Shown piece by piece: positions 55,160 to 64,000 of a stretch of 64,000 nucleotides of DNA. The DNA is from G965230065 sp965230065. GTDB taxonomy: Bacteria > Bacteroidota > Bacteroidia > Cytophagales > Cyclobacteriaceae. The notes under the pieces were generated by a model. It was given only the letters and a program-made list of their open reading frames with translations. It was not told where the DNA came from and searched no databases. The stretch spans positions 1,054,001 to 1,118,000 of the forward strand of contig OZ245942.1 of assembly GCA_965230065.1 (NCBI GenBank), read 5' to 3'. Each line of letters begins with the position of its first letter. Position 1 is the stretch's first letter. The translations under genes were made by a program, and so were the position numbers.

Positions 55160-56392
55160 ATGAAACCCAATCTTATCATTTTTCTGATTTTGTGTATTTC
55201 CCTCATTCTATTTTCTCAAAGAATTTTGGCCCAGGAAAGCCCGGCTCCTGAAACAATGAAGATGCTTGACTTAACGCCCCCATCCAAGCCCTGGCACAAA
55301 AACCTTTTAGATATCAAAGTTTCTGAACGCCAGTTTAAAGACATACAAAACAGTGCGGGTGAAAAGCTTAACCTCAAAGAGGTACAACTGTCTTTCAATG
55401 GTAAAGCACTCCCTGTAGAATCAGGGCACTTGCGGGGCAATACACCCCTTTACCTTAAGCGAAAAAGTTTTAATTTCAGCCTGGAACATAAGGCAACTTT
55501 TCTCTCGGAAGAAATGAAACACTTTTACCTGATTAGCTTGTCTATGGATCGTAATTATTACCGCAACCGCCTGGCTTTTGACCTCATGCACCAACTGGGC
55601 TTCTTCGGGTTATTCTATACGTATACCCAGGTAAGTATCAATGATCAATCGCAGGGAATTCACCTTTTGGTACAACGCCCGCAAGACCATGCTTTTCATG
55701 AACTGCATGCCCCTGTTATTATCCGTCGGGGTTATGACGACCGCATAAAAAAATATAAAGCGCATAAGCACGTACCCAAAGATACTGTAAAACTGTACCT
55801 GAAGCAGTTTCGCAACATTGGTAAAGTAAGCCGGAAATATGAAGGGGACGCCATGCGATCCGAACTGCAAAAACTCATGGATGTACCCATGTATATGCAT
55901 TGGATGGCTTTCAATTATCTGGTGAGCAATGGTGACTATACCGATGAGGTGTATTTCTATGCACAAAAAGAGAAAAGTCCCAAAACACTGGGTATCATTC
56001 CCTGGGATTACGACGATATTTTTAAATTAGCACCCCACGAAGGAAAGGAAACAAGGGATGCACGGCTGGGCGATCAATTAATTTTTTCCAGCGAAGAAGC
56101 ATTGGATCTCAACATAGCTGAAGATGAAACGCTGTACCAGGTTTATACTGAAGAGTTTCTCCATGTACTTGACCAACTTCCGGACGATATGATATACCAA
56201 ACATTCGAGAAAATTTAGCACGACCTTTACCCTTATTTTGTGGATGAAGAAACCATCAGCCAATCAAAATATGATGCTGAAGGCGAAACGAATTTGACAA
56301 TACTGCAACAGGAAATGCCTTCGGTGTATGCCCACCTACTCTTCAGAAAAAAGGAAATTCGGCAGAAACTGGCAAACTCAATAAATCCTTAA
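55160..56392 (+). pseudogene. CotH-kinase-like secreted protein gene interrupted by an in-frame TAG
   Basis: Signal peptide (ending ILAQ), then a CotH-like protein-kinase fold: LRGNTPLYLKRKSFNFSLE is the nucleotide-loop region, SMDRNYYRNRLAFDLMHQ the helix after it, and IPWDYDDIF (D283, D285, D286) the metal-binding motif. The first stop is TAG at 56216-56218, codon 353. Past it the same frame stays open for 57 codons to TAA at 56390-56392 and keeps the family-like ending (PYFVDEETISQSKYD, then LLFRKKEIRQKLA). One base change separates TAG from a sense codon such as CAG or GAG. It is either a recent nonsense mutation, a slightly truncated working gene, or a sequencing error. Confidence 0.75.
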
Positions 56393-56490
56393 GCCCTGTG
56401 GTTTTCTTTTTACACAAGAATTCCCTAACATTAACCTTGATGCACAAAAAAGTATCTACCACAAAACTTCATCTCAAAATTGTCTGATAC

Positions 56491-58050
56491 ATGAAAATTC
56501 TCTACTCAAGCTTATGGCTGGTTATTTTTTTCCTGGCCTGGGCTTGTTCGCCACAAGCTGAAAAGAGTGAACAACCACCACCCAACATCATCTTTGTATT
56601 CACTGATGACCACGCGCCTCACGCCATCAGCGCCTATGGCTCTGAAATCAATAAAACACCCAACCTGGACAGGCTGGCGCAGGAAGGCATGCTGTTCCGC
56701 AATTGTTTTGTAACCAATTCCATCTGTGCTCCCAGCCGGGCAGTCATTCTCACAGGCAAGCACAGCCATTTGAATGGTGTACCTACCAATAGGGAAACTT
56801 TTGACACGGCCATGGTTACCTTTCCCAAGCTATTGCAAAAGGCTGGTTACCAGACAGCCATGATTGGCAAGTGGCATCTAAAATCTGAGCCTAAAGGTTT
56901 TGATTACTGGAAAGTGCTGCCCGGACAAGGCAGTTATTACAACCCCGATTTCATAACTCCGGAAGGCAATGAACAAATCATGGGGTATGTCACCGACATC
57001 ATCACCGATGTAGCATTAAACTGGCTGCAAAACGACAGAGACCCCGAAAAACCTTTCATGCTGATGTACCAGCACAAAGCACCTCACCGGGAATGGTCGC
57101 CCGGGCCTGATCATCTGACGATGTACGATGGAGAAGAAATTCCGGAACCCGCAACATTATTTGATACATATGCAGACAACAGCCAGGCTGCCCACATGCA
57201 GGAAATGGAGATAGACCGACACATGCACATGCAGTACGACCTGAAAGTAAAAGACTACCCCGGCGATACCAGCGATGTTTTGTACAAAGCAGCTGCCCGT
57301 ATCAGAAACCGGATGACAGATGATCAAAAGCAAGCCTGGGATGCTGCCTATGAGCCAAAAAACAAAGCATTGTTAGAGGCCAACCTGCAAGGAAAAGGCC
57401 TGGTACGCTGGAAATACCAACGCTATATCAAAGATTATTTACAATGCATCGCTTCGGTAGATGATAACATGGGACGCTTGCTGGATTACCTGGATGAGGG
57501 CGGATTGGCCGAAAATACGGTAGTGATCTACAGTTCTGATCAGGGCTTTTACCTGGGCGACCACGGGTGGTACGACAAACGGTGGATGTACGAAGAATCT
57601 TTTAAAATGCCTTTCATGGTGCGCTGGCCGGGCGTAATACAAGCCGGGTCAGAAAATACCGATCTGGTACAAAACCTTGATTTTGCCCAAACCTTCCTGG
57701 ATATGGCCGGAGTGCCTGCCCCCAAAGATATGCAAGGGGCAAGCCTCGTTCCCCTGATGAAAGGCGAAACTCCTGCCGATTGGCGTACGTCAGTCTACTA
57801 CCGGTATTTTGAATATCCGGGCGCACATATGGTGCAGCAGCATTATGGCGTGCGAAATAAAGATTATAAACTTATATATTTTTATGATTTGGACGAATGG
57901 GAGTTTTATGACCTGAACAAAGACCCGGATGAACTCACCAATACTTATGATGATCCGGCAAATGCCGATATCATCTCAGCCATGAAAACCGAACTCCAGC
58001 GCCTGCGCAAACTTTATGGAGACACCGATTATGAATACAAAAAGCAGTAA
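56491..58050 (+). CDS. Sulfatase lipoprotein, second copy
   Basis: Formylglycine-dependent sulfatase of 519 aa with lipobox LAWAC (Cys 19). DD at 39-40 (FTDDHAPHAISAYG), the maturation motif C79-APSR and the SSDQGFYLGDHGWYDKRWMYEE region are present. The last block resembles sulfatases acting on uronic-acid or hexosamine polymers, but the substrate is not decidable by eye. It is clearly diverged from the sulfatase at 51238-52794, so the two probably act on different sulfate positions. Followed 38 bp later by a Gfo/Idh/MocA gene. Confidence 0.92.
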   Translation: MKILYSSLWLVIFFLAWACSPQAEKSEQPPPNIIFVFTDDHAPHAISAYGSEINKTPNLDRLAQEGMLFRNCFVTNSICAPSRAVILTGKHSHLNGVPTNRETFDTAMVTFPKLLQKAGYQTAMIGKWHLKSEPKGFDYWKVLPGQGSYYNPDFITPEGNEQIMGYVTDIITDVALNWLQNDRDPEKPFMLMYQHKAPHREWSPGPDHLTMYDGEEIPEPATLFDTYADNSQAAHMQEMEIDRHMHMQYDLKVKDYPGDTSDVLYKAAARIRNRMTDDQKQAWDAAYEPKNKALLEANLQGKGLVRWKYQRYIKDYLQCIASVDDNMGRLLDYLDEGGLAENTVVIYSSDQGFYLGDHGWYDKRWMYEESFKMPFMVRWPGVIQAGSENTDLVQNLDFAQTFLDMAGVPAPKDMQGASLVPLMKGETPADWRTSVYYRYFEYPGAHMVQQHYGVRNKDYKLIYFYDLDEWEFYDLNKDPDELTNTYDDPANADIISAMKTELQRLRKLYGDTDYEYKKQ

Positions 58051-58088
58051 ATAATAAACTTAAAACAATTAACCTGAAACCAAATATC

Positions 58089-59075
58089 ATGAAACCACTA
58101 CAACTAGGCATCCTGAGCACTTCTAATTTTTTTCAGAAAAAAATCGGAATTCCGATTCAAAAATCACCCATGATACAAATTGCTGCCATCGCCTCCCGTT
58201 CTGAAGAAAAGGCAAAGCAGGTAGCCGAAAAGTTTGACATTCCCCAGGGATATGGCTCTTACGAAGCCTTGTTGGCCGACAAAAATATTCAGGCGGTGTA
58301 TATTCCCATGCCCAATCACATGCATGCCGAGTGGATTCAGAAGGCAGCCGATGCAGGCAAACACATCCTTTGTGAAAAACCCATCGCACTAAACGCGAAA
58401 GAAGCGCAGGAAAGCATAGACTACGCCCGTGGAAAAGGGGTAAAAGTAATGGAAGCCTTTATGTACCGCTTCCATCCCCAATGGCAACAAGTAAAAGAGC
58501 TGATTACAATGCAGGAGATTGGAAAAGTGTTGGCTGTACACTGCTTTTTTGGTTTCAACAATACCGATCCCAACAATATCCGCAATATCAAAAAAGCAGG
58601 TGGTGGGGCAATACTGGATATTGGGTGTTACGCTGTTTCTTCCAGCCGCTTTGTTGTAGGCTCCGAACCCAAAAGAGTAATCAGCCTCATACAACGAGGC
58701 GCCGAATTTGATACAGATGTACTCACCTCCGGCATCCTTGACTTTGGCATGGCCCGGGCCACTTTCACCGTTAGCACCCAGGTATTCCCTTATCAGCGGG
58801 TGGTGGTATATGCGTCTGGCGGAAATATTACTGTAGAAATCCCCTTCAATGCCTATGCCGATGTGGAGTTGCTCGTAACTGTTACCAACAGCGTAGGCAC
58901 CCGTGAAATATGGTTGCCTCCCCAGGATCAGTACATTTTGGAGTTTGAAGCCTTCGCCGAAGCTATTTTGAAAGACAAGCCGGTGCCCACGCCTCCTGAA
59001 GATGCCATCAACAACATGAAAGTGTTGGATGCCCTGTTCCGGTCTGAGCAATCGGGGAATTGGGAAAATGTTTAA
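58089..59075 (+). CDS. Gfo/Idh/MocA-family oxidoreductase
   Basis: NAD(P)-dependent sugar oxidoreductase of 328 aa. The N-terminal Rossmann part starts LGILSTSNFFQKK and the signature EKP is at 96-98 (HILCEKPIAL). The C-terminal alpha/beta domain shows MEAFMYRFHPQW and GGGAILDIGCYAV, as in the dehydrogenase/dihydrodiol group. It lacks a Tat or Sec signal and should be cytoplasmic. Together with the DUF1080 protein it could belong to a 3-keto-sugar route, though the two are in different compartments. 43 bp upstream of the GH5 gene. Confidence 0.88.
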   Translation: MKPLQLGILSTSNFFQKKIGIPIQKSPMIQIAAIASRSEEKAKQVAEKFDIPQGYGSYEALLADKNIQAVYIPMPNHMHAEWIQKAADAGKHILCEKPIALNAKEAQESIDYARGKGVKVMEAFMYRFHPQWQQVKELITMQEIGKVLAVHCFFGFNNTDPNNIRNIKKAGGGAILDIGCYAVSSSRFVVGSEPKRVISLIQRGAEFDTDVLTSGILDFGMARATFTVSTQVFPYQRVVVYASGGNITVEIPFNAYADVELLVTVTNSVGTREIWLPPQDQYILEFEAFAEAILKDKPVPTPPEDAINNMKVLDALFRSEQSGNWENV

Positions 59076-59118
59076 CCCCTGAATTCGAGCTAATATTTAT
59101 TGAAAAAAACACCAATAT

Positions 59119-60360
59119 ATGAATAGTAATGCACCAATCAGCCGAAGAGATTTTGTAAAAAACACCAGCCTGACTGCCCTGGGCGTAGGGCTCGCTGGCA
59201 CAAATACCTTAACCGCCCAACCTGCCAAAGTCAATAATAAATTACCCCAATGGAGAGGTTTTAACTTCCTGGATTTTTTCTCCCCTGATCCGGCCCACGC
59301 CAGAAGAGGAACTTCTGAAGAACACTTCAAATGGATGGCTGACTGGGGGTTCGATTTTGTGAGGATACCCATGGCTTATCCGTATTATCTGGATATTGAC
59401 CGCAGTAAGCACATTACGCCTGATGATGTGTATAAAATTGATGAAAAAGCTGTAGACAAGATTGACCAGCTGGTGTCAATGGCGCACAAATACAACCTCC
59501 ACGTAAGCCTGAACCTGCACCGGGCACCGGGGTATTGTGTGAATGCCGGCTTCCACGAACCTTACAACCTCTGGATCGATCAGGCAGCCCTGGATGCTTT
59601 CTGCTACCATTGGGAAATGTGGGCCAAGCGCTATCAAAATGTCTCTTCCAAAAAAATCAGCTTTGACCTGGTAAATGAACCCAGCATGCGGGCCGATATG
59701 AACGACCAGCATTCTCGACGCAGTACCGTACCGGGCGAGCTCTACCGGAAAGTAGCCAAAGCTGCATCCGAAGCCATCCGCCAGTACAACCCCGACCGCC
59801 TGGTGATAGCCGATGGTAATGATATTGGCCGGTCTGTAATACCGGAAATCACCGATTTGAATATTGCCCAAAGTTGCCGGGGCTATTATCCGGGTATCAT
59901 TTCACATTACAAAGCCCCCTGGGCCAACAAAAACCCGGATAGCCTGCCGGAGCCTGTGTGGCCCGGAAAAATTGATGTGCAGCAAGTCCTTCGCAACGAG
60001 CCTGGTAGGTTTAAAGAGAAAGATTTAAGCCCTGAAGTAGGCCCTAACGGAGAACGGTACCTGATCTTAAACCGGGAAAAGCTGGAAGCATTTTATCAAC
60101 CCTGGATCGAGTTAGTAAACTCAGGAGTAGGCGTGCATTGCGGAGAATGCGGTTGTTGGAATAAAACACCACACAACGTCTTTTTAGCCTGGTTTGGGGA
60201 TGTGCTGGACATCCTTTCTACCAATGGTATTGGTTTTGCCATCTGGGAATTTTCCGGTTCTTTTGGCGTGCTGGATTCAGGCCGGGAGGATGTAGACTAT
60301 GAAGATTGGTACGGGCACAAGCTCGACCGGAAAATGCTCAATTTGCTTACTAGTCAATAA
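59119..60360 (+). CDS. Tat-exported glycoside hydrolase family 5 protein
   Basis: Secreted glycosidase of 413 aa. The N-terminus has a twin-arginine motif (SRRDFVK, R9/R10) and hydrophobic core ending LTAQ. The GH5 barrel shows the acid/base glutamate E187 in FDLVNEPS and the nucleophile E343 in GVHCGECGCW; the aromatic IWEFSG segment follows at about 375-380. Tat export is unusual beside Sec-exported neighbours and suggests cytoplasmic folding. Likely an endo-acting beta-glucanase or mannanase; subfamily unknown. Confidence 0.88.
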   Translation: MNSNAPISRRDFVKNTSLTALGVGLAGTNTLTAQPAKVNNKLPQWRGFNFLDFFSPDPAHARRGTSEEHFKWMADWGFDFVRIPMAYPYYLDIDRSKHITPDDVYKIDEKAVDKIDQLVSMAHKYNLHVSLNLHRAPGYCVNAGFHEPYNLWIDQAALDAFCYHWEMWAKRYQNVSSKKISFDLVNEPSMRADMNDQHSRRSTVPGELYRKVAKAASEAIRQYNPDRLVIADGNDIGRSVIPEITDLNIAQSCRGYYPGIISHYKAPWANKNPDSLPEPVWPGKIDVQQVLRNEPGRFKEKDLSPEVGPNGERYLILNREKLEAFYQPWIELVNSGVGVHCGECGCWNKTPHNVFLAWFGDVLDILSTNGIGFAIWEFSGSFGVLDSGREDVDYEDWYGHKLDRKMLNLLTSQ

Positions 60361-60496
60361 AATGCAAAGTATCAGGTTTGTGGAGTTTTACAAAAGCCAG
60401 CGTATAAAACCCAAATTTATTTTATGAGAAGGCATACAACAAAAGAGCGGTTCAGGTAGTATTAAATAGTATAGTAGGAAACCAAACGCATTATAT

Positions 60497-61168
60497 ATGA
60501 AAACTATACCATTTATTCCAATATTTACTTTTCTACTGTTTATAGGTACGATGGGTTGTGGTAGTCAGTCTGATACACATACATCCACCCAGCCAGAGAT
60601 TGGCGTAAAAACCTCTGCCGAGCTGGCCAGGTTAAGCAAAGCCTATTTTGCCAGCGGCTGCTTCTGGTGTGTGGAAGCCATATTTGAAAGCGTGCGGGGC
60701 GTGGAAGAAGCCATTTCGGGTTATGCCGGGGGCAAGGAACCCAACCCTACCTACGAGCAGGTAAGCCGGGGGCTCACCAGCCATGCCGAAGCAGTGGAAG
60801 TTTATTATGATCCCAAACTGATAAGCTACGAAACCCTGGTAAAAGTATATTACGGCTCTCATAACCCAACTACGGTAAACGGACAGGCCCCCGATTTTGG
60901 CCCGCAATACCGCTCTATGATATTGTATCAGAATGAGGAGGAAAAAAAGGTTGCTGAAGATTACAAAGCAAAACTGGAAGCTTCGGGAAAGTATGACAAG
61001 CCGATTGCTACTGAAATTGTACCGCTCAAAAAGTTTTGGGAAGCAGAAGACTATCACCAGGATTATGAAAAGAAAAATCCTAATCAGCCGTACATAAAAT
61101 CCGTTTCTATCCCCCGCCTTAAAAAATTTCAGGCCAAATATCCGGAACTGCTAAAAGAAGCCCATTAG
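60497..61168 (+). CDS. msrA: Peptide-methionine (S)-S-oxide reductase, lipoprotein form
   Basis: MsrA of 223 aa with a lipobox GTMGC (Cys 21), so it should sit in the periplasm on a membrane. The active-site GCFWC motif is at 54-58 (C55 nucleophile), and YYGSHNPTTVNGQAPDFGPQYRS and the EDYHQDY stretch are canonical. It repairs oxidised methionine in exported proteins. The 136-bp gap upstream of it holds no recognisable element. Confidence 0.93.
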   Translation: MKTIPFIPIFTFLLFIGTMGCGSQSDTHTSTQPEIGVKTSAELARLSKAYFASGCFWCVEAIFESVRGVEEAISGYAGGKEPNPTYEQVSRGLTSHAEAVEVYYDPKLISYETLVKVYYGSHNPTTVNGQAPDFGPQYRSMILYQNEEEKKVAEDYKAKLEASGKYDKPIATEIVPLKKFWEAEDYHQDYEKKNPNQPYIKSVSIPRLKKFQAKYPELLKEAH

Positions 61169-61242
61169 TCAAAAGCCTGGTACTTTCTGTGAACGCCCCT
61201 ATCAGTGAACATACAGAAGGTGCTGAATCTTTCAAATTTTAG

Positions 61243-61250
61243 TATCTTTG
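61243..61250 (+). promoter_or_regulatory. Candidate -7 promoter element for the AraC-type regulator
   Basis: TATCTTTG is an exact match to the Bacteroidota TAnnTTTG consensus, placing the transcript start about 25 nt before the ATG at 61283. No good TTTG is seen 19-21 bp upstream. Confidence 0.45.
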
Positions 61251-61282
61251 GTGCCAGCATATTTTTTTAAACCCAATCCTGC

Positions 61283-62335
61283 ATGAAAAAAATTCAGCTC
61301 ACCTCTGATATTATTGAGGAAAATGTACACACAATCGCCCGGGTGCAGGGGGGCAAAATTGATGAGGATTGTGACGAAACATGCCTGGTTTTTTCCCAGC
61401 CTTTTGGCGAAGGAGAAGTAAGAGGGGTCAACTTCCAAAATGGGCTTGGCTTGTTAAACATTCATTGCAAACTGGCCGAAAAAGTGCAATTGGAGTATGT
61501 ACACAAAGATTCGCATCCTATCCGGCTGATTTTTTGTGTACAAGGCAGTATTACCCACACGCCCGTTCAAGAGGCAGAAACCTACACTTTGGACACGCTG
61601 CGGGGATCAATTTCAGTAAACCCAACCCAGCAACCGCAAACTATTACCTTGCCTGCCGATACGCCGATCACTGTCAACATTTTAGAAATCAAACGAGAAG
61701 AGTATTTGGAAAAAGTAGACTGTGTTTTGGATAAAATGCCCCGGCAGTTGGCCAATATTTTCAGATTTACCCCCGAAGACCCTGTCTTTTTATATATTGG
61801 TAATTACAGTCTGCAAATTGCGGAGTGTATCCAGCAAATAAACCGTAATAACTTAAAAGGGCTTGCCAGGGATACCTATCTGGAAAGTAAAGCTTTGGAA
61901 TTGTTTTCCCTTATGGTGCAGCAATATGAAGATGACTTAAAAGTCGAGGGCAAACAGAAAGTATTCCGCCAGGCAGATGTATCTCTCATAGAAAATGCCC
62001 GCGATATTTTGCGAAATAACCTGAAAAACCCTCCTACCATCAGCCAGCTTGCCCAGGAAGTGGGCATCAACGAACAAAAGTTAAAAAAGGGGTTTAAACT
62101 TTTACTTGATAAAACCATTAACAAATACCTGCTTGATGAAAGAATGGAACATGCCAAAACCTTACTGGTAGAGGGTAGTAAAAATATCAAAGAAATATCA
62201 GCTGCCGTAGGCTTTGCCAATGGCGGTTATTTTTCCGCTCGATTTAAAGAAAAGTTTGGTTTGTTGCCCAGCGAATATGTAAAGGCCGTTCAGGACGAAA
62301 AAACTCCTGCCGAGCTTGAAAAAGCCGTAGCCTAA
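61283..62335 (+). CDS. AraC-family transcriptional regulator
   Basis: Regulator of 350 aa with a long N-terminal sensing region and a C-terminal AraC double helix-turn-helix (about 235-335): ISQLAQEVGINEQKLKKGFK and IKEISAAVGFANGGYFSARFKEKFG. The N-terminal part shows no clear cupin motif by eye. It follows the msrA gene and its 3' end overlaps the convergent response-regulator gene by 4 bp. A regulator of the neighbouring island is possible but not shown. Confidence 0.9.
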   Translation: MKKIQLTSDIIEENVHTIARVQGGKIDEDCDETCLVFSQPFGEGEVRGVNFQNGLGLLNIHCKLAEKVQLEYVHKDSHPIRLIFCVQGSITHTPVQEAETYTLDTLRGSISVNPTQQPQTITLPADTPITVNILEIKREEYLEKVDCVLDKMPRQLANIFRFTPEDPVFLYIGNYSLQIAECIQQINRNNLKGLARDTYLESKALELFSLMVQQYEDDLKVEGKQKVFRQADVSLIENARDILRNNLKNPPTISQLAQEVGINEQKLKKGFKLLLDKTINKYLLDERMEHAKTLLVEGSKNIKEISAAVGFANGGYFSARFKEKFGLLPSEYVKAVQDEKTPAELEKAVA

Positions 62336-62727
62336 TTCTGAAAAAGCGCCTGTAAACTTCCCCTGGAAATGGGTTTAGGAATAAAGGCCACCACGGAAGG
62401 GTAGCGTTTAGATTTCTGTTTATCAACTTCCCGCACTGAACTTGTAGAAATAATGATTTGGGTTTCTGGCAATTGTGAGGATAGCGTTTCTTCAAAGTTA
62501 GCAATAAACTGAAACCCATGCATATCCGGCATGTTCAAATCAATAATAACGTAAGCGGGAGCTGGTTTATCTGCCTTAGCACATTTAGTAAGGTAGTCTA
62601 AGGCTTTGGTTGCACTGTCAAACGTCAGAAAATTTTCGCTCACCTCAAACTCTTTCATGGAAAGCCGATAAAGCGTGAGCGTATCCTGATCGTCGTCAAT
62701 CATCATCACAATATTACGTTGCTTCAT
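62332..62727 (-). CDS. Single-domain response regulator
   Basis: Stand-alone receiver domain of 131 aa with no output domain. The acidic pocket is D11-D13, the phosphorylation site is D63 (IIDLNMPDMHG), and the conserved lysine is K118 (FIPKPIS). It follows the histidine-kinase gene by 4 bp and so is its likely phosphorylation partner. Convergent with the AraC-type gene. Confidence 0.93.
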   Translation of the reverse strand: MKQRNIVMMIDDDQDTLTLYRLSMKEFEVSENFLTFDSATKALDYLTKCAKADKPAPAYVIIDLNMPDMHGFQFIANFEETLSSQLPETQIIISTSSVREVDKQKSKRYPSVVAFIPKPISRGSLQALFQN

Positions 62728-62731
62728 ATTG

Positions 62732-64000
62732 CTATTGATATTCTTTAAGGTATACGGTAAACCGGGAACCTTTTCCTACTTCGCTTTCCACATCTATCTT
62801 ACCACCATTTTTTACCACCATCGTTTTGATAATATGCAAGCCAATGCCTAATCCGGGAATATCCTTATTCATCCGTTTGAAAGGAATGAAAAGTTCATCT
62901 TGATTTTTTTTCAAATCCATACCAATACCATTGTCTTGCACGGTTATGAGCACAAATCCATGCTCATGCTTCAAAGAAATATTAACTTTTGGAGTAGCCT
63001 CCGGCTTGCTGTATTTTATGGCATTGCTAATGAGATTCCTCAGAATACTTTCCAAATATCCGCGAATATAGCTGATCTTTTCAAAAAGTTGATTATCAAT
63101 CTCTATCTTAGCACCCGTTTCCGTTATTTTTTCCTGTTGCTCTTCCAACACTTCCGCCACGGTTTGGGCCACATCTATTTTTTCAACCACATCTTTCGCC
63201 TGATTTTCCTGCACATCAATAATCTGCACCAATCCTTGCAGTGTGTTGTCGAGCTTATTGATACTTTTCTTAATCAAGGGTACATATTGCTTTTTCCCCT
63301 CCTCGTCCAAAGAAGTGAAAACATCTACCAAATATTTAAGATTAGCCACAGGCGAGCGCATGTCATGGGCAATCACATGCACAAAATTCTCCAGATAGGC
63401 ATTCACTTCCGAGAGTTCCCGGTTGCGTTCCTGCAATTCTTTAAAGAATGCATTCCGCTCATTCAATGTGTTTTTATCTTGTGTACGGTCCATAAAGCTC
63501 ACCAAAATATGTTCAATATCATCTGCTTTTTCGTCTAATACAGGCGTATAATTAAAATCAAGCCATATTTTCCGGTCAAGCATGGTGCTTTTCACCTGGG
63601 TTTCTGAAAAAACCAACTCTCCCTGCAATGCTCGCTGAAAGTCCTCCTGAAAGCCTTCAAACTCTGAAGAAGGAATATAATCCACATAAGAAGTGCCTTT
63701 TTGCAAACCTTTACCAAATATGCTCTGAAAAATACTGAAAGCCGTTTTGTTGAAGATAATTATCTGATAGTTTTTGTCCAACAACACAAAAGCCTGCAAA
63801 GTGTTGTTCAACAACGTTTTTATATTGTTTTCAGATTGCCTGATAATTTCGTTTTGCTTTTCAATTTCAGTCTTACCTGCCCGCACACTTTCATAAGCGT
63901 TTTCCAATTCTTCATTGGTAGTTTGCAGTTCTTCGTTAGCCGTTTCCAATTCTTCGTTAGAGGCTTGTAGCTCTTCATTAGAAGCCTGTAACTCTTCGTT
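62732..64000 (-). CDS. PAS-domain histidine kinase (5' end cut by window)
   Basis: The frame is open to the window edge; the apparent start at 63949 is a TTG inside a repeated coiled coil, not a start. Order of parts: a heptad repeat of NEELQ/SNEELQ/TNEELE units, a PAS domain (LLNNTLQAFVLLDKNYQIIIFNK), a second coiled helix, HisKA with the phospho-acceptor in VIAHDMRSPVANL, and HATPase_c with N-box LRNLISNAIKYS, G1 DNGIGM and G2 GLGIGLHI. This coiled coil is often found downstream of CheB/CheR-like domains, so the missing part may carry them. Encoded directly upstream of a receiver-only regulator. Confidence 0.93.
   Translation of the reverse strand, partial: NEELQASNEELQASNEELETANEELQTTNEELENAYESVRAGKTEIEKQNEIIRQSENNIKTLLNNTLQAFVLLDKNYQIIIFNKTAFSIFQSIFGKGLQKGTSYVDYIPSSEFEGFQEDFQRALQGELVFSETQVKSTMLDRKIWLDFNYTPVLDEKADDIEHILVSFMDRTQDKNTLNERNAFFKELQERNRELSEVNAYLENFVHVIAHDMRSPVANLKYLVDVFTSLDEEGKKQYVPLIKKSINKLDNTLQGLVQIIDVQENQAKDVVEKIDVAQTVAEVLEEQQEKITETGAKIEIDNQLFEKISYIRGYLESILRNLISNAIKYSKPEATPKVNISLKHEHGFVLITVQDNGIGMDLKKNQDELFIPFKRMNKDIPGLGIGLHIIKTMVVKNGGKIDVESEVGKGSRFTVYLKEYQ

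Noticed and set aside
1..64000. CRISPR arrays, tRNA, rRNA, insertion sequences or prophage
   Set aside because: No regularly spaced direct repeats, cloverleaf sequences, transposase or phage genes were recognised in reading both strands.

Overview
The window looks like chromosomal DNA of a Bacteroidota bacterium, most likely order Cytophagales. The evidence is a complete type IX secretion/gliding core (porP, gldK, gldL, gldM, gldN), a second PorV/PorU-like pair, an Oar-like TonB receptor, SLBB-type polysaccharide export, a DUF6089-like barrel, DUF4271 next to hemD, and TAnnTTTG-type -7 promoter elements. It is gene-dense with no gene-free stretch over 300 bp. I see no rRNA, tRNA, CRISPR array, insertion sequence or prophage.

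Layout. 1-9.0 kb (minus): a surface-polysaccharide operon with an SLBB outer-membrane exporter, a Wzz-like co-polymerase, two nucleotide-sugar enzymes, a Wzm-type permease, PseB and a Wzt-type ATPase cut by the window edge. 9.3-13.8 kb (plus): polA, a threonine-dehydratase-like enzyme and an NnrU-like membrane protein. 13.8-20.5 kb: a LacI-type regulator divergent from a TonB receptor, a secreted metallo-beta-lactamase-fold protein and a lipoprotein GDPD. 20.6-22.0 kb: a DUF6089-like barrel and a lone XRE regulator. 22.3-28.5 kb (plus): nuoM and nuoN without the other nuo genes, a long PurF-like protein and a sulfotransferase. 28.5-34.8 kb (minus): PorU2-like sortase and PorV2-like barrel. 35.0-39.2 kb: yggS plus an aldo/keto reductase (minus), an unknown membrane protein and uvrC (plus). 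39.2-48.9 kb (minus): gldN, gldM, gldL, gldK, porP, hemD, DUF4271 and an Omp85 protein. 49.0-61.2 kb: a peptidase and carbohydrate/sulfate island (M28B peptidase, two sulfatases, DUF1080 protein, sulfotransferase, MetA-type barrel, CotH-like gene with an in-frame stop, Gfo/Idh/MocA oxidoreductase, Tat-exported GH5, lipoprotein MsrA). 61.3-64 kb: an AraC regulator converging with a response regulator and a histidine kinase cut by the window edge.

How it fits together. The GldL/GldM motor and the PorP/GldK/GldN parts power T9SS export; the PorV/PorU pair would act on secreted CTD proteins. The polysaccharide operon builds the surface coat. The LacI locus and the sulfatase/GH5 island look like nutrient-acquisition modules.

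The most unusual observations are: (i) the hydrophobic core of the PorU-like signal peptide is encoded by a CTGCC/ACTGC-rich repeat resembling an intergenic palindrome elsewhere in the window; (ii) several unrelated intergenic inverted repeats share the same architecture of 12-13 bp perfect arms; (iii) a CotH-like gene carries a single in-frame TAG, after which the family C-terminus continues in frame; (iv) a 20-bp perfect palindrome precedes porP. I did not find a convincing wholly new multi-gene system.
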